Assembly: GCF_964355755.1 (NCBI RefSeq)
Contig: NC_092675.1
Coordinates: forward strand, 16,319,312 to 16,383,311
Direction: 5' to 3'
DNA: 64,000 nucleotides
Source of the DNA: Antedon mediterranea
Lineage: Eukaryota; Echinodermata; Crinoidea; Comatulida; Antedonidae
Under the pieces are notes generated by a model. That model was not told where the DNA came from, searched no databases, and saw nothing but the letters and a program-made list of their open reading frames with translations. Below are positions 28,428 through 40,429 of this stretch, piece by piece. Made by a program: the position numbers and the translations under genes. Each line of letters starts with the position of its first letter. Position 1 is the first letter of the stretch.

Positions 28428-29075
28428 CTAGAATTTAATTCGTCACTTTGACGAATTATAGGTGATGATTTTTATCATTTTAATGAAATTAACATTTTTT
28501 AAACATGCATGTACGTTAACATGCGATCGTAAAAAGTTGATGTACGCCATCCTATGACATGATGCATACACTTATAGTGCTGAGTTGTACCTATTATGTG
28601 TCGTATACAATATGTACAGTATATACCTGTATATCTATATACAGTGTAGCATAGGTGAAATTACGGGACCCACATCATGTTCTAATTTTTTGGTATGATG
28701 GAATTATCAAAATAAACTCGAAGATGACAATTTCGAAGGATAATGAATTGAGCAAATAAATATAAGAATTGGAAGAGAATTTGAAACGTAGAAGCGCGCT
28801 CTTTGAAATTTGTATAACTTTGACTAAAGAAATTTAAAAACTATTTTTAACTTCAACTGGCCATATTTCATCACGACATCCGATCAGCTTAATTTTTATA
28901 TGAATTCATATCTACATTTCACCAGCCCTCATAATAAGTTATAAACATCAAGGTCAACTTTAATTCAGAAGAGCTGTAAGGTATTCAAATATACATTGTA
29001 GGTGAAATTATATAACCACAGTTATTCAAATTTTAAGACGTGATGACGTCATCAAAATGAAAATATTGCCAACTC
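28428..29075 (-). mobile_element. Helitron-like element, family 2 (minus)
   Basis: On the minus strand it ends in hairpin AATTCGTCAAAGTGACGAATT, spacer AAATT and CTAG (28428-28431) before T. Blocks such as GTGTAGCATAGGTGAAATTACGGGACCC, GAGCAAATAAATATAAGAATTGG and TGACGTCATCAAAATGAA are shared with 39530-40352 in the opposite orientation. The 5' end is not resolved. It lies about 140 bp upstream of the DPH2 start codon. Confidence 0.6.
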
Positions 29076-29084
29076 ATGAGTGAG

Positions 29085-29222
29085 TGAGTGAGTGGCCGAG
29101 CGGTTAAGACAGTGGAACCGTAATTACATAGCCATAACATCGGCAGGGGTTCGAGGCTCACTCACTTCATGGTTCTAGTGGTAGAACGAGTCTTCTCGGA
29201 TAAGGACTATAAACCGTAGGTC
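29085..29222 (+). mobile_element. tRNA-derived SINE (plus)
   Basis: A (GTGA)n stretch is followed by A box TGGCCGAGCGG (29093-29103), a Ser/Leu-tRNA-like body, the B-box-like GGTTCGAGGCT (29149-29159) and a tail ending AAACCGTAGG. It is nearly identical to the minus-strand copy at 14781-14917. Confidence 0.7.
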
Positions 29223-29631
29223 CAGTGTACACATCTAGCTCGTGTGACCTAATTAATTATCACCAATAATTATTCTACCTAGACAAGGCCTATTGTTGGA
29301 TACCTGCTTTACATACTGTACTAAATATCAACTCTGTCTGTAAAATCATCACTTTAAAGGATTTATTTTTTACGTTTTATGTGATTCGTCTTCATAAAAG
29401 TACTTACGAGGCCCAATTCTAAGGTGTGGTATTCACAATAAGTTACTTAACAAGTTTGGAGTCAAAAGGAAGTTGAAATAAAAAAAGGTCCGAAACGGAA
29501 CTAGCGCCAGTATGCCTACTATCTACTGGAGGTATATTCAGAGTGTCATTTCGACGATTGAGCATTCTCTACTTCTACGCCATCTATGCCTTTATTTACT
29601 TCCGAATTAGAAAGAGTACTATGGTAACTGC

Positions 29632-30312
29632 TCCAGTGAGGACCAAATTTAGCACTGGTGGAGCACAGTGATATAAAATAGAATTAAGTCACTAAATGTT
29701 AATATCTTTTCGTATGTTAATACACTGTGCTCAAGTGGACCCAATTTGGCGCCAGGAGAGCACAGTGATATAAAATAGAAATAAGTCACTGAATGTTAAT
29801 ATATTTTCGTATGTTAATACACTGTGCTCAAGTGGACACAATTTGATGCCAGTGGAGCACAGTGATATAAAATAGAAATAAGTCACTGAATTTTAATATC
29901 TTTTCGTATGTTAATACACTGTGCTAAAGTGGACACAATTTGATGCCAGTGGAGCACAGTGATATAAAATAGAAATAAGTCACTGAATTTTAATATCTTT
30001 TCATATGTTAATACACTGTGCTCAAAGTGGACACAATTTGATGCCAGTGGAGCACAGTGATATAAAATAGAAATAAGTCACTGAATTTTAATATCTTTTC
30101 GTATGTTAATACACTGTACTCAAGTGGACACAATTTGATGCCAGTGGAGCACAGTGATATAAAATAGAAATAAGTCACTGAATTTTAATATCTTTTCGTA
30201 TGTTAATACACTGTTCTCACGTGGACCCAAAATAGAAATAAATCACTGAATTTTAATATCTTTTCGTATGTTAATACACTGTGCTCAAGTGGACCCAATT
30301 TGGAGCCAGGAG
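29632..30312 (+). repeat. Left tandem array of foldback element
   Basis: About seven units of ~95 bp, each running GGAGCACAGTGATATAAAAT..AAGTCACTGAATTTTAATAT..TTCGTATGTTAATACACTGTGCTC. Each unit carries the inverted pair GAGCACAGTG/CACTGTGCTC at its edges, so every unit can itself fold. Another unit (33247-33325) lies past the LINE insertion. Confidence 0.9.
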
Positions 30313-33245
30313 AGTATACATATATCAAATGTGGGTGGATGGAGGTCACAGTAAGTTCACTGAACTTTAAAGCTCAGGTACAGGAATGAATTTTAAATAT
30401 AATATTTGGTTAATTGTACATAAATCAAATATTTGAAACAGAAATCAAGACGAAAAAACATGAATTTCCCTTAATATGGTCAAATACAAAATTTGGCAAA
30501 ATTCTGCCATAAAAATCAGGAAGATTTTTTTTCAGTAGTTAGGTAGTTTAACCTACCGGTAATGTAATAACATGTCTGGTGACTCCCTAGAAGGTGAAAA
30601 AAGATGGTGGATATACAGTGGATAATTTTTGCTATAGCATGAAAATAAAAATCTGAAGTTGAATAAAAATACCAGAAATGTAAAATTCAATTTATATTAC
30701 CTATATTTAGTCATCTGTTAACATTTTTTACCACACCGTTTATTTTTCATAGCTTTTTAAAATGCCTCTCTATTTACAAAATTTGTGTACAAAAGAATAG
30801 AGATTTTACTGTGTAATTTGAACTATTCCCCCATTGATAAGAAAGTGCTTATTTTCAACAAGCTCGTGTAACACAAAACAAATGCAAAAAAATTATGAAA
30901 CATAGGGGAAACTATAGATCGATAATTATTGGAATGTATGATCAATAGAAATTTTTTGCCCGCACCTGGCCTTTAAGTCGTGAAAAGGAAGATTTCTGTT
31001 TAAATTCATTTGAGAGTGAAGTCCAAAGTTTGGGACCAAAATAATAAATAGAAGATCGTCGAGCCTTAACATTTAAATTATCAAAGATATAATTGTTTAC
31101 AAATGATCTGGTTTTATAGGAATGGCGTTCATCAATTCTTGTAAATAAAGCACTGAAGGCAGTAAATTGTTAGATAAACGGTACATAAATGAGGCAACTT
31201 GTAATTTATTTAAATCATAAATGTTTAAAACATTAAATCTTTTAAAAAGTAATTTTGTATGGGCTCTAAATGATTCTCCCGCACAAATCCGAAGTGCACG
31301 TTTTTGTAGTTTAAAGAGGCGGTCTATATGAGTTTTCTCTAGACTTGTCCAGGGGCATAACGTATCAAATTTATCTAGAGTAATTGCCCAACATAAATTG
31401 GCATAAGAAAGGTAAGGCAAAACTAAAGTATTATAAAAGGTTAATAAGGTTTTTTGAGGGAAGATATGTTTTAATTTGTTCAATATTCCAACATTTCTGG
31501 AAACTAGATTACTGATTTTATTTATGTGCAGTTTCCAAGTCAAAGAGGCATCTATGGTTACTCCTAAAAATTGTGTTTCAATAACTCGTTCAATCAATTT
31601 GTTATCAATGTATATTTGTTCATTTAAAGAATTTGAAATTTTACGTTTAGAAAATATTATATAGTTCGTTTTGAATGTATTAAGAGTTAATTTATTATGC
31701 TTGAGCCAATTTGAGACTTTAAGTAACTCATCATTGACAATTTTAAACAAGGTATTTAATTTAGGATGAGAGAACAAAATATTTGTGTCGTCAGCAAATA
31801 AGATAACACACCACAGGTTAAACGGAAATAGGAAGAGTTAAAATTGTTTTAAGGAATTAAACTGAACACGATTGAAAAGGTAGCTTTTAATTACGGTAGT
31901 TTTAAAGGAAGGCCTCTGATACCGTAATTTGAAAGTTTATGAATTAAAATAAATCAAGGAAAATGCCAACAGAAAACTCATTTTTACTCAGGGCAATTGT
32001 AATTTTGTCAAAAATATCTAATAGGGCAAGATCTGTTGAATACTTTTTACTGAAACCATATTGGCCTTTAAATAAAATGTTATGTTTAGTTAAAAAGGAA
32101 GAAATTCGGTTAACTTATGCATTATTTTTTCAATTAATTTTGAGAAACAAGGAAGTAGGGAGATTGGTCTGTAGTTATTGAAATGGTGAGGATCTTCTTT
32201 CTTGTAGATAGGGATAACTTTAGCTATTTTAAAAGAATCAGGAAAAATACCGGTTTGAAAAGAAGTATTAAAAATGTGAGTTAAGGGTTTGCATATAAAA
32301 TTAGAAACACGTTTAATAATTTTATTGGAAAACCCATCAAACCCAGGAGATTTATTATCTTTAAGGGAAAATATTATACTGACAACTTCATGTTCGGTTA
32401 CTGGACTAAGAAAGAGAGAGTGTACACATGGACGAGGTAGGGTAGAAGTATAATTATCATTATCTGACACATGTATTTTGTTAATTAAATTTGGCCCTAT
32501 ATTAGTAAAATAATTATTGAATTCAATTGCAATTTGTTGAGGATTATTTAATTTAATGTCATTGTTAATAAAGTGAGAAGGGAACGGTTTACGAGATTTC
32601 TTGCCAAGGACTCCATTTATTGTTTGTATGTCACTGTAGTAATTCTTTTGGGCAGTACGAAGGATTTTGGTAGGTACATTTCGATATTTAAATATTTATC
32701 TTTGTCCTTTTGCTTTTTAGATATTAGAAATTTTTTATATAATTTGTGTTTTTTGTCGATAGATTTAATTAAGCCTTTAGTTATCCAAGGTTTTTTTTCT
32801 TTCTGAATATTGCGTCTGGAACAAGTGGTTTTAATGTTGTTATTATATAATGTACTAAATATGTCGTTGAATAATGCGTATCCCTGATTGGGTTCATTGG
32901 AGTTATAAATACTAGCCCAGTCAACATTTGACAAATCATTACTGTACTTAAGGCAGAAATTGAAATATCATTGATATCTTTTTTTGTGTACATATATTTT
33001 AAATTTGGTTTCAGATTTTGGAGAGGTTCTGATTTATGTATTGGCAAGAAAACAGGAAAGTGATCTGAGATGTCCGAATATAGAATAGAAATGTTATCGT
33101 ATAAATTATTGCAAAAAATATTGTCGATTAAAGTTGCAGAATTATGCGTAATTCTAGTTGGCCTAGTAAAATGAGGGTAATAATTGGATTGAAATAAAGT
33201 ATTAACAAAATCAGAAGTTCCTCTGTGTGTTTTAGAATTTAACAA
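30313..33245 (-). pseudogene. CR1/Jockey-like LINE, broken, inserted in foldback arm
   Basis: Reading the minus strand: the endonuclease C-terminal end (TLIDNIFCN..SDISDHFPVFLPI, about 33110-33060), a linker with KKPWITKGLIKSIDKKHKLYKKFL, reverse transcriptase blocks SLKDNKSPGFDGFSNKII, IPIYKKEDPHHFNNYRPISLLPCFSKLIEK and QYGFSKKYSTDLALLDIF, then a deletion after GIFLDLF, catalytic FADDTNILF (about 31800-31775), and the C-terminal region to 31097. Several frame breaks and an internal deletion make it inactive; the endonuclease start is missing. The 3' end at 30313 matches 14640-14735. It interrupts a foldback repeat unit, with loss of about 8 bp of that unit. Confidence 0.85.
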
Positions 33246-33325
33246 GTTATATAAAATAGAAAAAAGTCACTAAATTATAATATCTTTTCGTATTTTAATA
33301 CACTGTGGACCCAATTTGGCACTAA

Positions 33326-33590
33326 TCGGAGCACAGGGAAATAGTCACATACAAAAACATAGAGAAAAATACTTCTGGAATTTAAAAATATTTCAAACTT
33401 GGTATATGTTCAATATCGGTTACTCCATCCGTAAACCAAAAGAAAAAATAGTTTCAAGCCACATCAGTGATTTTAATAACTTGCGTTTGCTTAAGATAAT
33501 ACTTATGAAAGAACATACATTTTTTATACTTTAGCCATTAAAAAAAAGACATATATGTTAAAAATATGAATTATGTAGTAACATATTGTT
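33326..33590. other. Central spacer of foldback element
   Basis: Non-repeated centre of the element: GGAAATAGTCACATACAAAAACATAGAGAAAA, GTTCAATATCGGTTACTCCATCCGTAA and ACATCAGTGATTTTAATAACTTGCGTT. The complement of the same sequences occupies the middle of the second copy (about 49255-49640), which shows that the spacer belongs to the element. Confidence 0.65.
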
Positions 33591-35060
33591 ACGCGCCAAA
33601 ATGGCTCCACGTAAGCACAGTGTATTAACATACGAAAAGATATTAACATTCAGTGACTTATTTCTATTTTATATTACTGTGCTGCCCTGGCTCCAAATGG
33701 GTCCACTTGATCACAGTGTATTAAATACGAAAAGATATTAACATTCAGTGACTTTTTCCATTTTATTTCACTGTGCTCCCCTGGCTCCAAATTGTGTCCA
33801 CTTGAGCACAGTGTATTAACATACGAAAATATATTAAAATTTAGTGACTTTTTTCTATTTTATATCACTGTGCTCCACTGGCGCCAAATTGGGTCCACTT
33901 GAGCACAGTGTATTAACATACAAAAAGATATTAAAATTCAGTGACTTTTTTCTATTTTAAATCACTGTGCTCCCCTGGCTCCAAATTGTGTCCACTTGAG
34001 CACAGTGTATTAACATACGAAAATATATTAAAATTTAGTGACTTTTTTCTATTTTATATCACTGTGCTCTCCTGGCACCAAATTGGGTCCACTTGAGCAC
34101 AGTGTATTAACATACGAAAAGATATTAAAATTCAGTGACTTTTTTCTATTTTAAATCACTGTGCTCCCCTGGCTCCAAATTGTGTCCACTTGAGCACAGT
34201 GTATTAACATACGAAAATATATTAAAATTTAGTGAATTATTTCTATTTTGTATCACTGTGCTCCACTGGCTCCAAATTGGGTTCACTTGAGCACAATGTA
34301 TTAACATACGAAAAGATATCAGTGACTTATTTCTATTTTATATCACTGATGCTCCCCTAGCTTCAAATTGGGTCCACTTGAGCACAGTGTATTAACATAC
34401 GAAAAGATATTAAAATTCAGTGACTTTTTTCTATTTTATATCACTGTGCTCCACTGGCTCCAAATTGTGTCCACTTGAGCACAGTGTATTAACATACGAA
34501 AGAATATTAAAATTCAGTGACTTTTTTCTATTTTATATCACTGTGCTCCACTGGCTCCAAATTGTGTCCACTTGAGCACAGTGTATTAACATACGAAAAT
34601 ATATTAAAATTTAGTGACTTATTTCTATTTTCTATCACTGTGCTCCCCTGGCTCCAAATTGTGTCCACTTGAGCACAGTGTATTAACATACGAAAATATA
34701 TTAAAATTTAGTGACTTATTTTTATTTTCTATCACTGTGCTCCACTGGCTCCAAATTGGGTCCACTTGAGCACAGTGTATTAACATACGAAAAGATATTA
34801 AAATTCAGTGACTTATCTATTTATATCATTATCACTGTGCTCCTCACTGGCGCCAAATTGTGTTCACTTGAGCAGTGTATTAATTAAATACGAAAAGATA
34901 TTAAAATTCAATGACTTATTTCTATTTTATATCACTGTGCTCCTCAATGGAGCGCCAAATTGTGTCCACTTGACTCTTGAGCACAGTGTATTAACATACG
35001 AAAAGATATTAAAATTAGTGACTTATTTATTTTTTATATCACTGTGCTCTGCCAGTGCTA
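33590..35060 (-). repeat. Right tandem array of foldback element
   Basis: About fifteen ~97 bp units in the orientation opposite to the left array (GAGCACAGTGTATTAACATACGAAAA..ATCACTGTGCTCC). Between about 33820 and 34230, ATATATTAAAATTTAGTGAC and GATATTAAAATTCAGTGAC variants alternate, so this part is a two-unit higher-order repeat. Confidence 0.9.
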
Positions 35061-35311
35061 AATTTGCCAAATTTATTTGGTCCACTGGAGCAGTTACCGT
35101 AGTACTATTTCTATTTCGGAAGTAATAAAGGCATAAATGGCGCTCCGTAGAAGTAGACAATGCTCCATCGTCGAAATGACGCTCTGAATATACCTACCTC
35201 TCTACTGTGTAGGCTAGCCACCCTCTAGCTAGCTGCTAGCAGCAGCTTATTTTAGTTAGTTAGCCTTCCTCCCCTGGCCTGAGTGAGACTGCCTAGTAGC
35301 TATCCTAGACC

Positions 35312-36129
35312 GGGATATGACCGGTTGGGCCGCCGACAAGTTGAGCCGCCGGTAATTTCTATGAAACGCCCAGTGCGTCTTTTACGACATTTCGCGTAGT
35401 GATAGAGGGGTGTCCTAGTACATAAGTTCATGGTCTTTAGGTTTATTGTGTCATGAAAATAAATAATAATTACATACTACAATTTTGTCGGTTTGAACCG
35501 CCATAACAACACATCAAAGGAAAGTAGTAATATTTAATAATTTAATTGTTTTTAATCTTTCAAGGTAAAAATGCAGTGCACTCCATAATATTTTTCTCGC
35601 GTAAAATCACGTTGTCTCTCAGGACTAATAGAGTATTGATACTCTTCGAATGAGGTTAAATAATTATTGTTTTTTATCTACTATCTTTTAATAATAATAT
35701 CATATTTTATTGAATTTTACAATGTTAATACACAAAATATTTTACTAAAAAACGGTGATTTTATGCAATTATTTTACCGAAAAATGGAGTAGGCCTAGTT
35801 CATACAACTGCCGCCTAAGGGGGCAACATGTTTACGTCATTTTTGGCTAAAAACGATCATTTTCGGTCATGTTTTAGGCCTTATATTTTGGAATCTACAA
35901 GTCAGATATTCATAATTATTTCTCTTTAATTATAATATTTAATAATATATACTAAAAACCGTGATATATAAACTTTGGAATATACATCGTTATATCTAAT
36001 AATTAATATAAATAGAACTTCTATTAAATAGAAACGAGCACCGGCGAAAGTAAGCATTTGGCGTTTCATAGAAAATAACGTTTTTCTGGCGGCGGCTCAA
36101 CTTGTCGGCGGCTCAACTTGGCCTAATCC
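35312..36129. mobile_element. 818 bp inverted-repeat DNA element, 8 bp target repeats
   Basis: The ends are inverted copies sharing GGGAT and GCCGCCGACAAGTTGAGCCG, then TTTCTATGAAACGCC further in. The sequence CCTAGACC directly flanks both sides (35304-35311 and 36130-36137). Eight-base target repeats are usual for hAT-type elements. The interior is AT-rich and non-coding, hence non-autonomous. Confidence 0.75.
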
Positions 36130-36137
36130 CCTAGACC

Positions 36138-37410
36138 TAGCTAGCCAGGCTTGGTCTACAGTATTTTATATTTTATTTTAAATATAGCCTAGTACTGTAC
36201 CTGACAGATGGGACAGATTTTTTTATTTTATAGGTTGCAGCAAAGTAAATAAAGGCATCCTTCAGCCAACTAGTTTTAGGAGGAGTAGTACGTAAACAAA
36301 ATTAGCTGCAAATCATCAAACTGTGAGTGCATGTGTGGCTGCTGGACACGCTTCCATGGCGCGCAAACACTGCAAAATGTCTAATATCGTGGATACATTT
36401 GAGACAAATCCTTCAAATTGTGATAACATTCTAAAACTTGGCACAGTTATTTATTGAGGTATCAAAAAACATAAAACGGAAGGGTTGCCCAAAATTTGGG
36501 TAAAGCGGCCATTTTGGATTTCAAAATGGCCGAAAACAATCCATCAATCATTAGAAAGAGAATAATAATACTGATCATTTTTATTCCATTATCCGATCAG
36601 AAAATGCATACTGCGCGCGTAGTTATTTAGCAATTAAACAAATCACGTGATCGGACCAATAAAAAGGTCAAATGGTCAAAATTTCATTTCACCAAATACT
36701 TTAGGGGGTCTACTGTTTGGTATTGTTTTATTAGAGAATATATTGCCACCTCGAGCAAAATACCATTCCCTCTGGGATATGATGTCAAATCTTATATTTC
36801 ACATCTAAGCAGGCAATAGGCCTATCTGTATATCATGTATGTATCATGTATGTATAAACATGAATGCAATGTATGGAGAGTGCAGTGCACTACGAGCAGG
36901 CGAGAAATGGATACTCCGCTTCCCTCCTTCAACCCATTTATAAATCATGTGACCCGTATTCACCGATATCACCCCCTTAAAATATAAGGGTATTTCCCTA
37001 AGTGAATGATGAATGCAACTGAATCCGCCCCCGATCGTTTTTACAGTTTAATTTACGTTGATTATAGGCCTACACTGTTGTGTACATGGCCGGAACGGAT
37101 AATAATTGTGTTGTTTGTTTCAATTCAGACAGGCACCAGGAACATAAAATTCAAGAACGAAATGGTAGTCATGCCAGAAATTAATTCATTTCAATACATG
37201 ACTTTCGGTTTTCACGCTTTTTAGCGTTTAATGAATTAAAAACGAAACTACCGTCCCTAAAACAACAAGGAAATAGTTTTATAGGCCTATATTAATATTG
37301 AAAGTATGATAGAATACTGCAGTCAACAGCAAGGACCTTGATTTCAGGTTTACAGTCGGAGGAATAAAACGTAGTTGTAATTTTCTATCACACATCAATA
37401 CTTTCGACGT
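36138..37410. other. Intergenic stretch, no gene recognised
   Basis: Only short chance frames. No splice-linked coding segments or clear inverted-repeat ends were found here. Confidence 0.35.
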
Positions 37411-37419
37411 AAGTAGTGT

Positions 37420-38170
37420 GTTTAAAGCTTGGTTCCCACTAGTACATAACGCAAAGACGTAAACGCAACGCAAGCGATTTAAATCTTGGTTCCCACTAGA
37501 ACGTAACGCAAGGACGTAAACGCAACGCAAGCGTTTTAACCAATGACAAGCGAAGTTGTTATAGACAGTTAAGCGTGGTTCCCACTAGCGACGCAACACA
37601 AGGACGTAACGCAACGCAAGTGAATTGACCAATCACAAGCCATGGCTTATTCGCTTGTGATTGCTAACTGTCTATAACTTCGCTTGTCATTGGTTAAAAC
37701 GCTTGCGTTGCGTTTACGTCCTTCATTACGTTCTAGTGGGAACCCGGAGCTTAAAGCGTGGTTCCCATTAGCGACGCAACGCAAGGACGTAACACAACGC
37801 AAGTGAATTGACCAATCACAAGCGATGGCTTATTCGCTTGTGATTGCTAACTGTCTATAACTTCGCTTGACATTGGTTAAAACGCTTGCGTTGCGTTTAC
37901 GTCCTTGCGTTACGTTTTAGTGGGAACCAAGCTTTAGCAATCACAAGCGAATAAGCCATCGCTTGTGATTGGTCAATTCACTTGCGTTGCGTTACGGTAC
38001 GTCCTTGTGTTGCGTCGCTAGTGGGACCACGCTTAACCAATGACAAGCGAAGTTATAGTAGACGGTTAGCAATCACAAGCGAATAAGCCATCGCTTGTGA
38101 TTGGTCAATTCACTTGCGTTGCGTTACATCCTTGTGTTGCGTCGTTAGTAGGAACCACGCTTAAAGGGCG
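37420..38170. mobile_element. Cluster of TTAA-associated inverted-repeat elements
   Basis: At least four overlapping or nested copies of an element whose ends read (TTAA)GCGTGGTTCCCACTAG or AAGCTTGGTTCCCACTAG, followed by ACGCAACGCAAGGACGTAA; the interior is CACAAGCGATGGCTTATTCG with ACCAATCACAAG. Ends abut TTAA at several places (for example 37568-37571 and 38033-38036), as expected for piggyBac-type target sites. Related copies: 38195-38395, 48555-48729 and 51267-51424. Confidence 0.65.
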
Positions 38171-38194
38171 CGCCTATAAACCGGACTAAAGCTT

Positions 38195-38395
38195 GGTTCT
38201 CATAGCGACGCAACGTAACGCAAATGCCCTTCAAATAATTGTGTTTGCCCCCGCCTGCGTGAAATCAACCTGCGATGTTTGCAGCACTATTGCGTCGTCG
38301 GTTTCCACTTGTGATTACGCAATACGGCACGTTGTGTCGATACGTCAGTGCGTTGCGTTACGTTGCGTCCTAGTGGGAACCACGCCTAACTGTTC
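38195..38395. mobile_element. Diverged copy of the TTAA inverted-repeat family
   Basis: Begins AAAGCTTGGTTCTCATAGCGACGCAACG and ends CGTTGCGTCCTAGTGGGAACCACGCCTAA. The interior differs from the neighbouring cluster. A run of C (about 38398-38412) follows. Confidence 0.55.
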
Positions 38396-38489
38396 TCCCC
38401 CCCCCCCCCCCCACTATGTTACGCCTGTCGTAAACTTGATTATCGATTCTCCATAGCTAAAGTTTAATTTTAGGCCTATGGCCTATATG

Positions 38490-38620
38490 TATGTCGATTG
38501 TCGGACCAGCGGTGGCACCAGGATCTTGCTAAATTCCCGACTGGGGGGAGGGGATATGCGAGTGAAGCGAGCATCAATAGGCTGGGGGCAGGGGCCGCCA
38601 AGGGTCCCAGGTTCTAGCGT
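38490..38620 (+). repeat. Dispersed repeat with GCGAGTGAAGCGAGCA
   Basis: GGGGATATGCGAGTGAAGCGAGCATCAATAGGCTGGGGGCAGGGGCCGCCAAGGG matches 63885-63945 closely. No coding content. It is a dispersed repeat of unknown class. Confidence 0.6.
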
Positions 38621-39054
38621 AATTTGAGGCCGTTTTAATCAGATTTAGGGTAGCCAACTTTTCCATTTTGTATGGTACATAAATAGAATATTGTGTGAAC
38701 AACACATTGCACGAGGCCCGATGGGTAGAGCAAGGCAAGAGCGAGGCAGGGAAGGCAAGCGAGTTAAGTCAGAAATGTATGCGAGGCATCGTTTTAAAAT
38801 CATCAAAAAAATGCGAGGCATCATTCTATCATTTCCCAAAATTGCGAGGCATGGAAATCACCGAAATTGAAGTATCCTAGGCCCGCTAGTTCCATTTTGC
38901 ACATGCCTTGTATTTTAACTCGAAATGTGTTAACCAACTTTATCCTGAATACCACACCTTAGAATTAGTAGGCCTACTTTAATCAGTGCGCGAGAAACAC
39001 GCCTGTAAAATCATTAATTTAAGGATGTATTTGTTAATTTTTATGTGATTCTTC

Positions 39055-39160
39055 TTCTAGATCTAGAAAAGTCAAATATCATCTGACTTTTTGAGATCTA
39101 GAAAACTCAGATATCAATATATGGGTTTTCTAGTTCCAGAATGGAACTAGAAAACTCAGA
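39055..39160. repeat. CTAGAAAACTCAGAT palindromic repeat cluster
   Basis: Repeated TCTAGAAAACTCAGAT and its complement, including GGTTTTCTAGTTCCAGAATGGAACTAGAAAACTCAGATC, a near-perfect hairpin. The same word clusters recur at 18120-18200 and 40430-40640. Confidence 0.7.
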
Positions 39161-39529
39161 TCATTAACGTTGAACCTTGAATTGAGTTTGCTTAGCTATA
39201 GGCCTAAATGCTAAGCCTACATTTTGAAAGGTGTACAGTATACTGTAGTTCTTTATGATTTAAGTCGTGTAGGCTGCTACTACAAGTTACAATAATTAGG
39301 TGATCATTTAGAATAAACTTGAGTCTGTTCTGATTTTAAATAACGCTATACGAGCAGGTTAAAAATGACAAAATGTGCAAATTAATTGCATCAAAGTGCT
39401 GAAAATGGTAAAAATAAGGCATTTTTAAAATGAAAATAATTCTTCAGAATGCACGATGACCCCCAATTTTGTTAACTTATTCTGGAAGCTAATGAGTTGT
39501 AGATATAAACTCATGTACACATTTTACAT

Positions 39530-39872
39530 ACAAAATGTTGTGACGTCATCAAATGGCCACTTGAATTTAAAATTAAGTTTTTTTTCTCTTTCGTCATATT
39601 TTATCACATTCAATAGAACGCATCTCTGTTATTTTGTGCACGATTTTCGCTCAAATTTGAGTATGTGATTGCTCAATTAATTGACTTTCTCATGACTTGC
39701 CACCATTTTTATTTTGATACGTCATCACGCGTAAAACCTTGAATATTAACGTAGGTCGTGTAATTTCTCCTTCGCCGTAAATTTGAATATCTTACAGCTC
39801 TTCAGAATTGAAGGTTACCTTGATGATTATAATTTATTATGAAAGCTGATGAAATGTAGATATGAATTCAAA

Positions 39873-39908
<36 letters not shown>

Positions 39909-40352
39909 AATAAATGTGTGTTGTGTGTTGAAGTTAAAAAGTAGTTATTTCATCTTTTTTGTAAAAGTTATACAAATTTCAAAGAGCGCGCACAGCGCTT
40001 CTACGTGCCAAATTCTCTTCCAATTCTTATATTTATTTGCTCAATTCATTATCTTTCGAAATTGTCATCTTGGAGTTTAGTTTGATAATTCCATCATACC
40101 AAAAAATCAGAACTTGATGTGTGTCCCGTAATTTCACCTATGCTACACTGTATATAGATTTACATTATATACTGTACATTGTATATGGCATATAATAGGC
40201 TCAACTCAACACTATAAGCGTATAATAGGATGGCATACTTCAACATTTTCTGATCGTATGTTAACGTACATGCATGTAAACAAAAAATTAATTTCAGTAA
40301 AATGATAAAAATGATCACCTACAATTCGTCAAAGTGACGAATTAAATTCTAG
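39530..40352 (+). mobile_element. Helitron-like element, family 2 (plus)
   Basis: Ends in hairpin AATTCGTCA/TGACGAATT (40323-40343), spacer AAATT, then CTAG at 40349-40352 before T. It shares its body with 28428-29075 in the opposite orientation and has TGACGTCA at 39541-39548. The 5' limit is approximate. An AATA/AAAT microsatellite lies near 39870-39905. No coding capacity. Confidence 0.6.
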
Positions 40353-40429
40353 TTATTATTATTATTGGTAAGAAAACGTATAATACTGTGTAGTATTTCA
40401 AATATGCTACCCTCTAATAATAATGGAAC

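Larger units (their letters stand above)
29531..35194. mobile_element. Large foldback element, copy 1 (5.7 kb)
   Basis: The outer inverted ends start GGTATATTCAGAG and match over more than 100 bp (29531-29650 against 35050-35194), including CATTTCGACGATgGAGCAT, TATGCCTTTATT and ACTTCCGAA. Inside each end is an array of a ~95 bp unit, in opposite orientation on the two sides, around a short centre (about 33330-33590). Foldback elements with tandem-repeat arms are known, for example FB in Drosophila and TU in sea urchin; no transposase is visible here. A LINE is inserted in the left half. Without it the element would be about 2.7 kb. Confidence 0.8.

Noticed and set aside
29093-29159. Possible tRNA-Ser/Leu gene
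   Set aside because: A and B boxes are present, but no complete cloverleaf or acceptor stem forms and a second copy with the same tail exists at 14781-14917, so it is a SINE.
31963-32181. Plus-strand frame over the LINE
   Set aside because: It is the antisense shadow of the minus-strand reverse transcriptase.
29632-35060. CRISPR-like array
   Set aside because: Units are contiguous tandem repeats without unique spacers, in an animal genome, and form the arms of a foldback element.
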